In this document: one piece after another, positions 27,062 to 34,709 of the stretch
Layout: the number at the start of each line of letters is the position of its first letter
Numbering within the stretch: the first letter of the stretch is position 1
Assembly: GCA_944325105.1 (NCBI GenBank)
Contig: CALUYW010000013.1
Location: forward strand, 1-64,000
Source: Candidatus Gastranaerophilales bacterium
GTDB taxonomy: Bacteria > Cyanobacteriota > Vampirovibrionia > Gastranaerophilales > Gastranaerophilaceae
Length of the DNA: 64,000 nt
Reading direction: 5' to 3'
Translations under genes and position numbers: made by a program
Notes under the pieces: generated by a model
The model's input: only the letters and a program-made list of their open reading frames with translations
Database searches by the model: none
Told to the model about the DNA's origin: nothing

Positions 27062-27858
27062 AAACCGCACTTTATAGTGTTGCAACACCTATAGGCAACC
27101 TGGGGGATATTACCCTGCGTGCGCTTGAGGTGCTAAAAGGGGTGGATATAATAGCTTGTGAAGATACAAGAGTTACAATGCGCTTGTGTGAAAAATACGA
27201 CATCAAAACCCGCCTTGTAAGTTATCATAAATTTTGCGAAACAAAGCGCGTGGAGCTGTTTTTAGGGTATTTAAGAGAGGGTAAAAGCATAGCGCTTGTG
27301 TCCGATGCGGGTACTCCTTTAATATCTGACCCCGGGGAAATTCTCGTAAAAAGCGTTTTTGAGGCAGGTTATAGAGTAATCCCGATTTGCGGCGCAAGTG
27401 CTGTTATTTCTCTTCTTCAAGCGTGCCCAAGAGAAAAAGAAAGTTTTAAATTTATAGGCTTTTTGCCTAGAGTTTCAAATCAAATAGAAGAAATATTTTT
27501 GAAAAACAAAAGTGAAAATCTTGTTTTTTACGAGAGCCCGAACAGAATTAAAAAGACTCTTCAAACTCTTTTAAAAGTCCGCCCTGATGCGGTTGTTACA
27601 ATAGGTAGGGAACTTACCAAAAAATTTGAAGAAATTAAAACCGCTCTGGTTTGCGAGATTTTAGATAATCTTGTCGAAAAAGGGGAGTTTGTCTGCATGG
27701 TTTGTGCTTCAAATACACCTGACGTGACTTTTGAAATAACGCAAAAAGCCTCAACTCTAAAGAGTTTAAGGCTTTGCGATAAAGATATAGTCAATGTTTT
27801 ATCTGCTCTATATGATTTTCCCAAAAATAAAATTAAGGAAGTTTTGTTTAAACTATAG
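27046..27858 (+). CDS. rsmI: 16S rRNA (cytidine-1402-2'-O)-methyltransferase
   Basis: 270 residues. A tetrapyrrole-methylase-fold SAM enzyme that methylates C1402 in the decoding centre. Seen: ALYSVATPIGNLGDITLRALEVL, ACEDTRVT, LVSDAGTPLISDPG, CGASAVISLLQA, FIGFLPR, YESPNRI and GRELTKKFEE. No ATG is available near the N-terminus, so the TTG at 27046, inside the end of cysS, is the likely start. Tail-to-tail overlap of 6 bases with alaS. Confidence 0.95.
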   Translation: MAGEIETALYSVATPIGNLGDITLRALEVLKGVDIIACEDTRVTMRLCEKYDIKTRLVSYHKFCETKRVELFLGYLREGKSIALVSDAGTPLISDPGEILVKSVFEAGYRVIPICGASAVISLLQACPREKESFKFIGFLPRVSNQIEEIFLKNKSENLVFYESPNRIKKTLQTLLKVRPDAVVTIGRELTKKFEEIKTALVCEILDNLVEKGEFVCMVCASNTPDVTFEITQKASTLKSLRLCDKDIVNVLSALYDFPKNKIKEVLFKL

Positions 27859-30468
27859 GCTTGATAAGATGTTTTTTTCAACTTCAGCAAGTATTTCATC
27901 AGCCCTGCTGGCGTCTTTTCCTGCACCTTGAGCAAGCTGAGGTCTGCCGCCTCCACCTCCGCCCATTTTGCGGGTGATTTCACCTACAATTTTTCCTGCC
28001 TGTATTCCTTTTTTAACAAAGCTGTCGCTTACATTTGCAATAACAAATGCGCTTCCGTCTTGTTTAATTGAACACAATACAATAATGCACTCGCCAAGTT
28101 TCTTTGAAATCATCTCAACGCCTGCTTTTATGGCATTGGGGGCAAATTCTTCAATTTTTGTAATGAAGAGTTTTCCGCCCTCGATGTCTTTTGCTTTTGA
28201 AATAAATGTCGAGAAACTTGATTGAGCAATTTTTGCCTCAAGTTCTTCTATTTTTGCATTTAATTCGCGGTTTTGAGTTTCGATTTTTTCAATTTTATCT
28301 TCAATTTGAGTGTATGGGATTTTATTTTTTTGAGCTATTTCATCGATTGCACAGGCTTTTTGATTTAAGAAGTCAAAAGCAGCGCTTGAGCATAAAATCT
28401 CAATACGCCTTACACCTGCTGCAATAGCGCTTTCTGATACAATTTTTGCAAGGCGCAGGTCTTTTGTGTTATCAACGTGGCAGCCGCCGCAAAGTTCTTT
28501 TGAAATGCACTCGTCTGTACCAAAGCTTACCACGCGGACTGTTTCGCCGTATTTTTCGCCAAACAGTGCCATAGCGCCAGTAAGTCTGGCTTCTTCTATT
28601 CCCATAACCTCTGTTTTTCGCTCTATGCCTTGATTAATCCAGTCATTGATAATTTCTTCAACCTTTTTAATCTCATCTTTTGTCATAGCACGAGAGAGTG
28701 AAAAGTCATATCTTGTGCGGTTTTTCTCAACTTGAGAACCTGCCTGATGAACTTCATCTCCAAGGACTTTAATCAAAGCCGCTTGCAGCAGGTGCGCCAG
28801 CGAGTGGTGTTTTTGAGTTTCTTGTCTTTTTATAACATCAATTTTTGCTGTTATTTTATCTGAAATTTTTATGTCGGATTTTTTAACCCTGTGAACAAAA
28901 ACATCCTGCACTTTAAAGGTTTCAAGTACTTCAATTTTTGTACCGTCAGCTTTTATAAACACACCCGTATCGCCCTCTTGACCTCCGCTTTGAGCGTAGA
29001 ATACGGTTTTATCAAGAATAACGTCAAGTGTATCTTCATTTTCTATTATGTTGATAACTTTTGATGTGCAAGTATTTTTTTCATAACCCAAAAATTCTGT
29101 CTGAGGGTTATTCACATACACCAAGTCATCAACAAGGCTTATTTTTTGTACCGATGCTCTTGCACGGTCTTTTTGCTCCTGCATATGAGCCTTAAAGCCT
29201 TCTTCATCTACCTTTAGGTTGTTTTCATCGGCTATTTCTTTTGTAAGCTCATATGGGAATCCGTAGGTATCATAGAGTTTAAAGGCTTCTTCACCTGATA
29301 TTTCGTTTTTGTTATTTTCTTTAATCTTTTTAATCAACTCTTCAATGTGGCTCCAGCCGCGCTTAAGAGTAAGATTAAATCTTTCTTCTTCTTTCAAAAT
29401 AACATCTTGAATTTTGTCCCTGTTTTGACCAAGCTCGGGGTAGGCATCTTTGTAGATATCAACTACCTTATCAATAATCGGTTTCATAAAGGGAAGTTCT
29501 AATCCTAAAATGTAGCCGTGGCGAAGAGCACGTCTTAAAATCATTCTTAAAACATAGCCCCTGCCTTCGTTAGATGGAAGTATGCCATCTGCTATCATAA
29601 AGCTTACGCAGCGCGCGTGGTCTGTTATTATCCTTAAAGAAATGTCGTTTTTAGGATTTTCTTTGTATTTTTTGCCTGTTATTTCACAGATTTTAGACAA
29701 AATCTGTTTCAGCAGGTCTGTTTCAAAAGTCGAATCCACGCCCTGACAAACCATTGCAATGCGCTCTAGGCCCATACCTGTATCTACGTTTTTCTTCTCG
29801 AGAGGAGAAAGATTACCCTCTTCATCTTGGAAAAGTTCGGTAAACACCAAGTTCCAAATTTCAACCCATCTGTTACATTCGCAAGTTGCAATTGAACAGT
29901 CATCAGAGCATTTTAGATGTTCGCCCAAGTCATAGTGAATTTCACTGCATGGCCCGCAAGAGCCTGAAGTGCCGACAGGACCCCAGAAGTTGTCTTTTTT
30001 GCCTTTTTTTATAATTCTTTCTTTGGGGACACCGACTTTTTGCCAGATTTCTCCTGCTTCATCATCGTCCTCATAGATTGTTATCCAAAGTCTGTTTTTA
30101 TCAAGTTTTAGATAATTGGTTACAAAATCCCAAGACCAAGGTATGACTTCTTCTTTGAAATAATCTCCAAAGCTGAAGTTTCCGAGCATTTCAAAGAAAG
30201 TATGGTGGCGAGGTGTTCTGCCTACGTTTTCTATGTCAGAATCCTTACCGCCGGCTCTTGCGCATTTTTGACAAGATGTGGCTCTTGGCGGGTTGTAGGG
30301 GAATTTTTCCAATCCCAAAAAATACGGTATAAACTGCACCATACCTGCCGTGGTTAAAAGAATAGTAGGATTATCAGGTATAAGTGAAGAGCTTTTCACT
30401 CTTTTTGAATTGTGTTTTTTCTCAAAAAAACTTAAAAAATCTTCTCTAATTTCATCAACTGTTTTCAT
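27853..30468 (-). CDS. alaS: Alanyl-tRNA synthetase
   Basis: 871 residues, standard length. The class II catalytic core (HNSKRVKSSSLIP, FEMLGNFSFGDYFKEE, MGLERIAMV) is followed by the tRNA-recognition region. The editing domain has zinc motifs KHHSLAHLLQAAL and CGGCHVDNT, and the C-Ala domain ends GGGGGRPQLAQGAGKD. A Cys-rich insert (CSDDCSIATCECNRW) replaces the usual short loop. The upstream region holds a strong terminator-like hairpin in the same orientation. Confidence 0.97.
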   Translation of the reverse strand: MKTVDEIREDFLSFFEKKHNSKRVKSSSLIPDNPTILLTTAGMVQFIPYFLGLEKFPYNPPRATSCQKCARAGGKDSDIENVGRTPRHHTFFEMLGNFSFGDYFKEEVIPWSWDFVTNYLKLDKNRLWITIYEDDDEAGEIWQKVGVPKERIIKKGKKDNFWGPVGTSGSCGPCSEIHYDLGEHLKCSDDCSIATCECNRWVEIWNLVFTELFQDEEGNLSPLEKKNVDTGMGLERIAMVCQGVDSTFETDLLKQILSKICEITGKKYKENPKNDISLRIITDHARCVSFMIADGILPSNEGRGYVLRMILRRALRHGYILGLELPFMKPIIDKVVDIYKDAYPELGQNRDKIQDVILKEEERFNLTLKRGWSHIEELIKKIKENNKNEISGEEAFKLYDTYGFPYELTKEIADENNLKVDEEGFKAHMQEQKDRARASVQKISLVDDLVYVNNPQTEFLGYEKNTCTSKVINIIENEDTLDVILDKTVFYAQSGGQEGDTGVFIKADGTKIEVLETFKVQDVFVHRVKKSDIKISDKITAKIDVIKRQETQKHHSLAHLLQAALIKVLGDEVHQAGSQVEKNRTRYDFSLSRAMTKDEIKKVEEIINDWINQGIERKTEVMGIEEARLTGAMALFGEKYGETVRVVSFGTDECISKELCGGCHVDNTKDLRLAKIVSESAIAAGVRRIEILCSSAAFDFLNQKACAIDEIAQKNKIPYTQIEDKIEKIETQNRELNAKIEELEAKIAQSSFSTFISKAKDIEGGKLFITKIEEFAPNAIKAGVEMISKKLGECIIVLCSIKQDGSAFVIANVSDSFVKKGIQAGKIVGEITRKMGGGGGGRPQLAQGAGKDASRADEILAEVEKNILSSL

Positions 30469-30520
30469 AATACGCTTAATTTAGCACAAACAAAAAAAAC
30501 ATGCTTTAAAAAAATAAAAA

Positions 30521-30546
30521 AAGTAAATCACTCTCTTGATTTACTT
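30521..30546 (-). terminator. Terminator-like hairpin upstream of alaS
   Basis: In the minus direction a perfect 10-bp stem (AAGTAAATCA/TGATTTACTT) with a six-base loop is followed by TTTTTTTATTTTTTT (30520-30506), a textbook intrinsic terminator. It lies 53 bases before the alaS ATG with no minus-strand gene upstream of it, so it is either an alaS attenuator or a barrier isolating the fixC promoter region. Confidence 0.6.
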
Positions 30547-30555
30547 ATTAAATCG

Positions 30556-30584
30556 TTGTCAGTGTTTCATAAAGTCTGTATAAT
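30556..30584 (+). promoter_or_regulatory. Sigma-70 promoter of the fixC-like operon
   Basis: TTGTCA (30556-30561), 17-bp spacer, TATAAT (30579-30584), then six bases to the ATG at 30591. This is the clearest full promoter of the leaderless type in the window: the transcription start should fall on or next to the start codon. Confidence 0.72.
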
Positions 30585-30590
30585 TATGCT

Positions 30591-31907
30591 ATGGAGGAAA
30601 AAGAAGTACAAAAATTTGATGTGATAGTAGTCGGTGCGGGCCCGTCAGGAGTTGCTGCCGCCATTACCGTTGCAAGGGGTGGGGCGAGAGTTTTGCTCAT
30701 TGAGCGCTCAAGTGCTGCAGGTACAAAAAACATGATAGGCGGTGCGGTATTTTTAAGTGCCGTAAAAGACCTCTTCCCTGACTGTTGGCAGGAAGCACCG
30801 TATGAAAGATTTATAAACAGTCATACTTGGTCACTTTTGGGTGATGATACAAGTGTTAATATTTCTTGTGATTTTCCAAATGAAAATAAAAGTGCAAGTA
30901 TTTACCGTTCAAAATTTGACTCTTGGCTTGTTCAAAAGGCAAAAGATGAGGGGGTTTATTTTGCTCCGTCTACTTTAGTAAAACATCTTGTTATCAAGCA
31001 AGACAGAGTGTGTGGTGTTAAAACCGAATTTGAAGAAATTTACGCCGACGTTGTAATTATAGCAGACGGCGTTAATTCCCTTTTGGCAAAAGAAACAGGC
31101 TTAAGACATGACTACGACCCGACGGATATGGTATTGAGTATAAAGGAAACCCATAAGCTTTCGCGCGAAGTTGTGGAGGAGCGCTTTAATTTGAAAAAAG
31201 GTACCCAACAAGGCGCTGCAAGAAACTTTATAGGCGGGCTTAAGCTTGAGGAGGCTCCTTTTGCACTTGGTTTTATGTACACTTATCTTGATTCAATATC
31301 TATAGGTCTTGGTGTAAACCTCAACGATTTAAGCGCTCTTGGGCTTAATCCCTCTGATTTGCTTGAAAGATTAAAAGAGCATCCTGTTGTAAAACCTATA
31401 ATTGAGGGTTCTGAAATGTTGGAATACAGTGCTCATTTAATTCCCGAGGGCGGATATAAAAAACTTCCTAAACTCTATGATAACGGGGTAATACTTGCGG
31501 GAGACGCTGCAGGGTTTGTAAACGGGGTGCACTTTGAGGGAACAAATTTTGCGCTGATGAGCGGAAAATACGCAGGTGAAACAGCACTTAGCGCTGTTAA
31601 AATAAAGAATTTTGATAAGAAAACACTTAAGCTCTATGAGAAAAAGCTTGAGCGTTCGTTTATTCTTAAAGATTTAAAATCTTATAAGGATGTAATAGAA
31701 AATCTCTGCAAGAGAAAAGATTCTCTTATGAACTATTATCCTAAAAAAGCAGCCGAGTTTTTCAGGATATTTACAGGTGCAAGTTGTAAACCCAAGAGAG
31801 ATGAGTTTAGAAAATTTATTGCAGATTTTATCGGACAGAGGAAATTAAGAGAATTATTTAAGGACTTTTGGGCTTTTGTGTCAAGTGTTTTCGGGGTTTT
31901 AAAATGA
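30591..31907 (+). CDS. fixC: FixC-like FAD-dependent electron-transfer flavoprotein dehydrogenase
   Basis: 438 residues. An N-terminal Rossmann FAD site (FDVIVVGAGPSGVAAAITVARGG) leads into IERSSAAGTKNMIGGAVF, typical of the ETF-quinone oxidoreductase/FixC/geranylgeranyl-reductase group. A second FAD motif is ILAGDAAGFVNGVHFEGTNFALMSG. FixC with FixX passes electrons from FixAB (bifurcating ETF) to quinone or ferredoxin acceptors. fixX follows with an ATGA overlap, but fixA and fixB are absent from the window. No signal peptide; likely membrane-associated. Confidence 0.9.
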   Translation: MEEKEVQKFDVIVVGAGPSGVAAAITVARGGARVLLIERSSAAGTKNMIGGAVFLSAVKDLFPDCWQEAPYERFINSHTWSLLGDDTSVNISCDFPNENKSASIYRSKFDSWLVQKAKDEGVYFAPSTLVKHLVIKQDRVCGVKTEFEEIYADVVIIADGVNSLLAKETGLRHDYDPTDMVLSIKETHKLSREVVEERFNLKKGTQQGAARNFIGGLKLEEAPFALGFMYTYLDSISIGLGVNLNDLSALGLNPSDLLERLKEHPVVKPIIEGSEMLEYSAHLIPEGGYKKLPKLYDNGVILAGDAAGFVNGVHFEGTNFALMSGKYAGETALSAVKIKNFDKKTLKLYEKKLERSFILKDLKSYKDVIENLCKRKDSLMNYYPKKAAEFFRIFTGASCKPKRDEFRKFIADFIGQRKLRELFKDFWAFVSSVFGVLK

Positions 31908-32200
31908 GCGGTGAAGAAAATAAAAAATCAATAGAGGACAAATTGACAACAATAAAGTATAATTGTTGCAGAGAGGCACATCTTAAGGTAAATCAAGAGC
32001 TCTGTAAGAAGTGCGAAAGTCGATGCTGTACGTATATTTGTCCGGCAAAAGTATATTCTTATAATGAAAATACAAATGAAATCGAAGTTGAATACGAAAA
32101 TTGTCTGGAATGCGGTGCTTGCCGTATAGCTTGCCCTCTAAATGCTATAGATTGGGAGTATCCAAAGGGCGATTATGGAGTAATTTATAAAAACAGTTAG
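31904..32200 (+). CDS. fixX: FixX-like ferredoxin
   Basis: 98 residues starting in the ATGA overlap with fixC. Cys pattern: CKKCESRCCTYICPAKVY, then CLECGACRIACPLNAIDWEYPKGDYGV. The second cluster motif C-x2-C-x2-C-x3-C-P is complete; the first half resembles the FixX/ETF-QO N-terminal motif with fewer standard spacings, so one [4Fe-4S] is certain and a second uncertain. It is the partner of the FixC-like protein. Confidence 0.9.
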   Translation: MSGEENKKSIEDKLTTIKYNCCREAHLKVNQELCKKCESRCCTYICPAKVYSYNENTNEIEVEYENCLECGACRIACPLNAIDWEYPKGDYGVIYKNS

Positions 32201-32215
32201 TATAAAGGAGAAGTA

Positions 32216-32665
32216 ATGAACGAACATTTTTCACGCTGGTATGACAAAGACCCTGTTCTTTCCATGTCTATGCGTACGCTTTCCACATCGGACGAACCAA
32301 GTCAGATAGCAGTGGCACTTAATTTGATTAAAGTCATTATTGAGCACAACATTCAAGATCATAAGTATGAAAATGTCGAAGATATTATGAATGCTGTTGA
32401 AGACGGTAGAATACAAAGAGGTCAAAGGCGCTGGTATGATATTGATTCGACTGTAAGAACAGCAATACAAATGCTTGAGAAGTGTTCGCCTGAGACAAAA
32501 CAAAAAGTAGCACTCGATATGGCGCAGCTTGTTATAGAAAAAATCATCCAAGATGTTGATGATGATGAGTTGGAAGAAGAAGCTAAAAACCCTGTAATTA
32601 CAACAGATGAAGACGGCAGCACCATATTGGATTTAGACGCTCAAATGCAAGATAGCAATGAATGA
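32216..32665 (+). CDS. Hypothetical protein with an internal RWYD repeat
   Basis: 149 residues, no recognised family. Two ~40-residue units can be aligned: residues 7-46 (RWYDKDPVLSMSMRTL...IKVIIEHNI) and 72-111 (RWYDIDSTVRTAIQML...AQLVIEKII), both R-W-Y-D-x-D-x-V, a Leu-rich helix, a short charged turn and a second helix. The C-terminal 35 residues are acidic and probably disordered. The start has a strong AAAGGAG. It lies between fixX (15 bases) and a TPR gene (8-base overlap), so it belongs to the operon. Function unknown. Confidence 0.8.
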   Translation: MNEHFSRWYDKDPVLSMSMRTLSTSDEPSQIAVALNLIKVIIEHNIQDHKYENVEDIMNAVEDGRIQRGQRRWYDIDSTVRTAIQMLEKCSPETKQKVALDMAQLVIEKIIQDVDDDELEEEAKNPVITTDEDGSTILDLDAQMQDSNE

Positions 32666-33611
32666 TATTCAAAGGTTTGAAAATTTAAAAAAAACCATTG
32701 AAAACGACCCTACGAATTTTCAAGCTCGTAGGGAGCTTGCCGTGCTGTGTCTTGATTTGGGTTTTGAGCAAGTTGCAATGAAACACCTGAGTTATTTGAT
32801 TGGCGTGTTTCCAAATGATGCAAATTTATACTATAACGCAGGTATATGCTGGGAGAAACTAAAGCACCCCGAATATGCTCTTAATGCTTATAAAAAAGCG
32901 GTCGAGCTAAAAGGTGATGACCCTGATTTTTTATATAATCTTGCTCTGGCTTATGAAGATAACGGGCTTGACGATGAAGCGATTTTAAATTTAAAAAAGG
33001 TAATTTGTATAAAAAACGATGATTCAAATGCGTTTTTTTCAATAGGTATTCTCTATGCCAAAAGGGGAGAAAATGAAAATGCCATAAAGTGCTTTAAAAA
33101 GGCAATTGTAAATAACTACAGTGATTATTTTGCACATTTTCATCTTGCACAAGAGTATAAAAAGACAGGGAAAATTGATTTAGCACTTGAAGAGTATTCA
33201 AAAGTAATAGAACTTTCACCCGACTATTCTTGGGCGTATTATAACATTGCTCAGATATATTGGGAAAGAAACGATACGCAAAATGCGATTTTAATGTTGA
33301 GAAAAACAATAGAAAAAAATAAAAAAGATATTGACGCTTGCAGATTGCTTGCGAATATCTATATTAACAGTGGAGACGAAAAGCAGGCGTTGAGATTTAT
33401 AGCTGCAGTATTGAAGCAGTTTGGGCATAACGGTGATTTTTATTATTTGACTGCAAAAGTATATGAGAAAATAAAAAACTATGAACTATATGCGCAAAAT
33501 CTCGAATTGGCGCTTAGCCACCCGCAGTCACTCAGCTATAATCATACTCTTGTTCAAAAAGAGCTTATGCAATTGAGGAATAATGCTCAAAATGCAACAA
33601 AGAATGTTTAA
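32658..33611 (+). CDS. TPR-repeat protein
   Basis: A 317-residue soluble protein with about seven or eight consecutive TPR units starting near residue 35 (NLYYNAGICWEKLKHPEYALNAYKKAVEL, FYLYNLALAYEDNGLDDEAI-type units, SWAYYNIAQIYWERNDTQNAILML). No signal peptide or fused domain. It overlaps the RWYD-repeat gene by 8 bases and dprA by 29, so it is translated from the same message. Likely a scaffold, partner unknown. Confidence 0.87.
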   Translation: MNDIQRFENLKKTIENDPTNFQARRELAVLCLDLGFEQVAMKHLSYLIGVFPNDANLYYNAGICWEKLKHPEYALNAYKKAVELKGDDPDFLYNLALAYEDNGLDDEAILNLKKVICIKNDDSNAFFSIGILYAKRGENENAIKCFKKAIVNNYSDYFAHFHLAQEYKKTGKIDLALEEYSKVIELSPDYSWAYYNIAQIYWERNDTQNAILMLRKTIEKNKKDIDACRLLANIYINSGDEKQALRFIAAVLKQFGHNGDFYYLTAKVYEKIKNYELYAQNLELALSHPQSLSYNHTLVQKELMQLRNNAQNATKNV

Positions 33612-34698
33612 GTCGGATAATACCAAATACTACTGCGCCTCTCTTGCACTGGAGGGTGTTTCTCCTTATTTTAAAGCAAGGTTGTTTGAATTTTTCAACT
33701 GTGATATCGAGCTTTTTTGGAACTCTAAAAAAGCTGATATTGAGGAGTTTAGTATAAATAATCCCGATGTTAAAATTCCAAAAACTTTTTTGTCTAAAAA
33801 AGAAAAAATTAACCCTGATTTGGAGTTTGAAAATGCTTTTAAAAAGGGATATAAGATTTTAAAATACGATGATGAAAAGTATCCTGAATTACTTAAACAA
33901 ATTGCAGATTACCCTTTGGCGCTTTATTATAAGGGGGAACTTTCAGGTATTAATTTTAACTCGACAATAGCCGTAGTGGGCTCAAGAAAGGCAAGCAATA
34001 ACGCTAAAGAATCACTGGCATCAATAATTTCAGGGATGAAAAATACCGATGTCACTATTGTTTCGGGGCTTGCTTACGGAATAGACGCTAAGGCGCACGA
34101 GTGTGCCATAAAAAATAATCTAAAAACAATAGCCATAATAGGCTCAGGGCTTGATTTTGAATACCCATCATCAAATAAGGACTTGTATAGAGAAATTTAT
34201 GAAGGTGCCGGGGTAATATTTAGCGAATACCCGCCCTCAACTCCTCCTGTTTCGTATAATTTTCCTGCCAGAAACAGAATAGTAACAGGTCTTTCTTTTG
34301 GTACGATTGTTGCTGAAGCTGCCAAAAAAAGCGGTGCCATGATTAGCGCAAATTATACATTTGAGCAAAACAGAGAATTAATGTGTATACCCGGGTTAAT
34401 CTCTAATCCAAACTGTGAGGGGATTTATCACCTTATAAAAAACGGCGCAAGCGTTATTACATCTGCTCAAGATGTTTTTGAGTGTTTGGGGTGGGATTTT
34501 AATCAGGATGATGCGCAAATAAAACTTACGGGTATAGAAAAAAATATTTTTGATACAATACAGATTGAACCCATGAGTTTTGATACATTATCTTTAAAAC
34601 TCGGTATTGATGACTCTGAGCTTATGGTCTGCTTGACAGGCATGGAATTAAAGGGTTTAATTAAACAGACTAATACTAAATATTATATTTCAAATTAA
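33583..34698 (+). CDS. dprA: DNA-processing protein DprA
   Basis: 371 residues. The Rossmann-like DprA core is clear: ALYYKGEL, IAVVGSRKASNNAKE, TIVSGLAYGIDAKAHECAI, IIGSGLDFEYPSSN, SEYPPSTPPVSYNFPARNRIVTGLS, VAEAAKKSGAMISANYTFEQNRELMCIPG. A C-terminal winged-helix follows (IEPMSFDTLSLKLGIDDSELMVCLTGMELKGLI). DprA loads RecA on incoming single-stranded DNA in natural transformation and is also linked to topA in many genomes, as here. Start could be any of three closely spaced ATGs. Confidence 0.95.
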   Translation: MLKMQQRMFKSDNTKYYCASLALEGVSPYFKARLFEFFNCDIELFWNSKKADIEEFSINNPDVKIPKTFLSKKEKINPDLEFENAFKKGYKILKYDDEKYPELLKQIADYPLALYYKGELSGINFNSTIAVVGSRKASNNAKESLASIISGMKNTDVTIVSGLAYGIDAKAHECAIKNNLKTIAIIGSGLDFEYPSSNKDLYREIYEGAGVIFSEYPPSTPPVSYNFPARNRIVTGLSFGTIVAEAAKKSGAMISANYTFEQNRELMCIPGLISNPNCEGIYHLIKNGASVITSAQDVFECLGWDFNQDDAQIKLTGIEKNIFDTIQIEPMSFDTLSLKLGIDDSELMVCLTGMELKGLIKQTNTKYYISN

Positions 34699-34709
34699 AG
34701 AGAGAATTA

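Noticed and set aside
30521-30546. T-box riboswitch for alaS
   Set aside because: No specifier-loop or T-box-like conserved sequence is visible; only the terminator-like hairpin is present.
32231-32625. Minus-strand frames opposite the RWYD-repeat gene
   Set aside because: They lie wholly inside a gene with strong start signals and protein-level repeats; typical antisense shadows.
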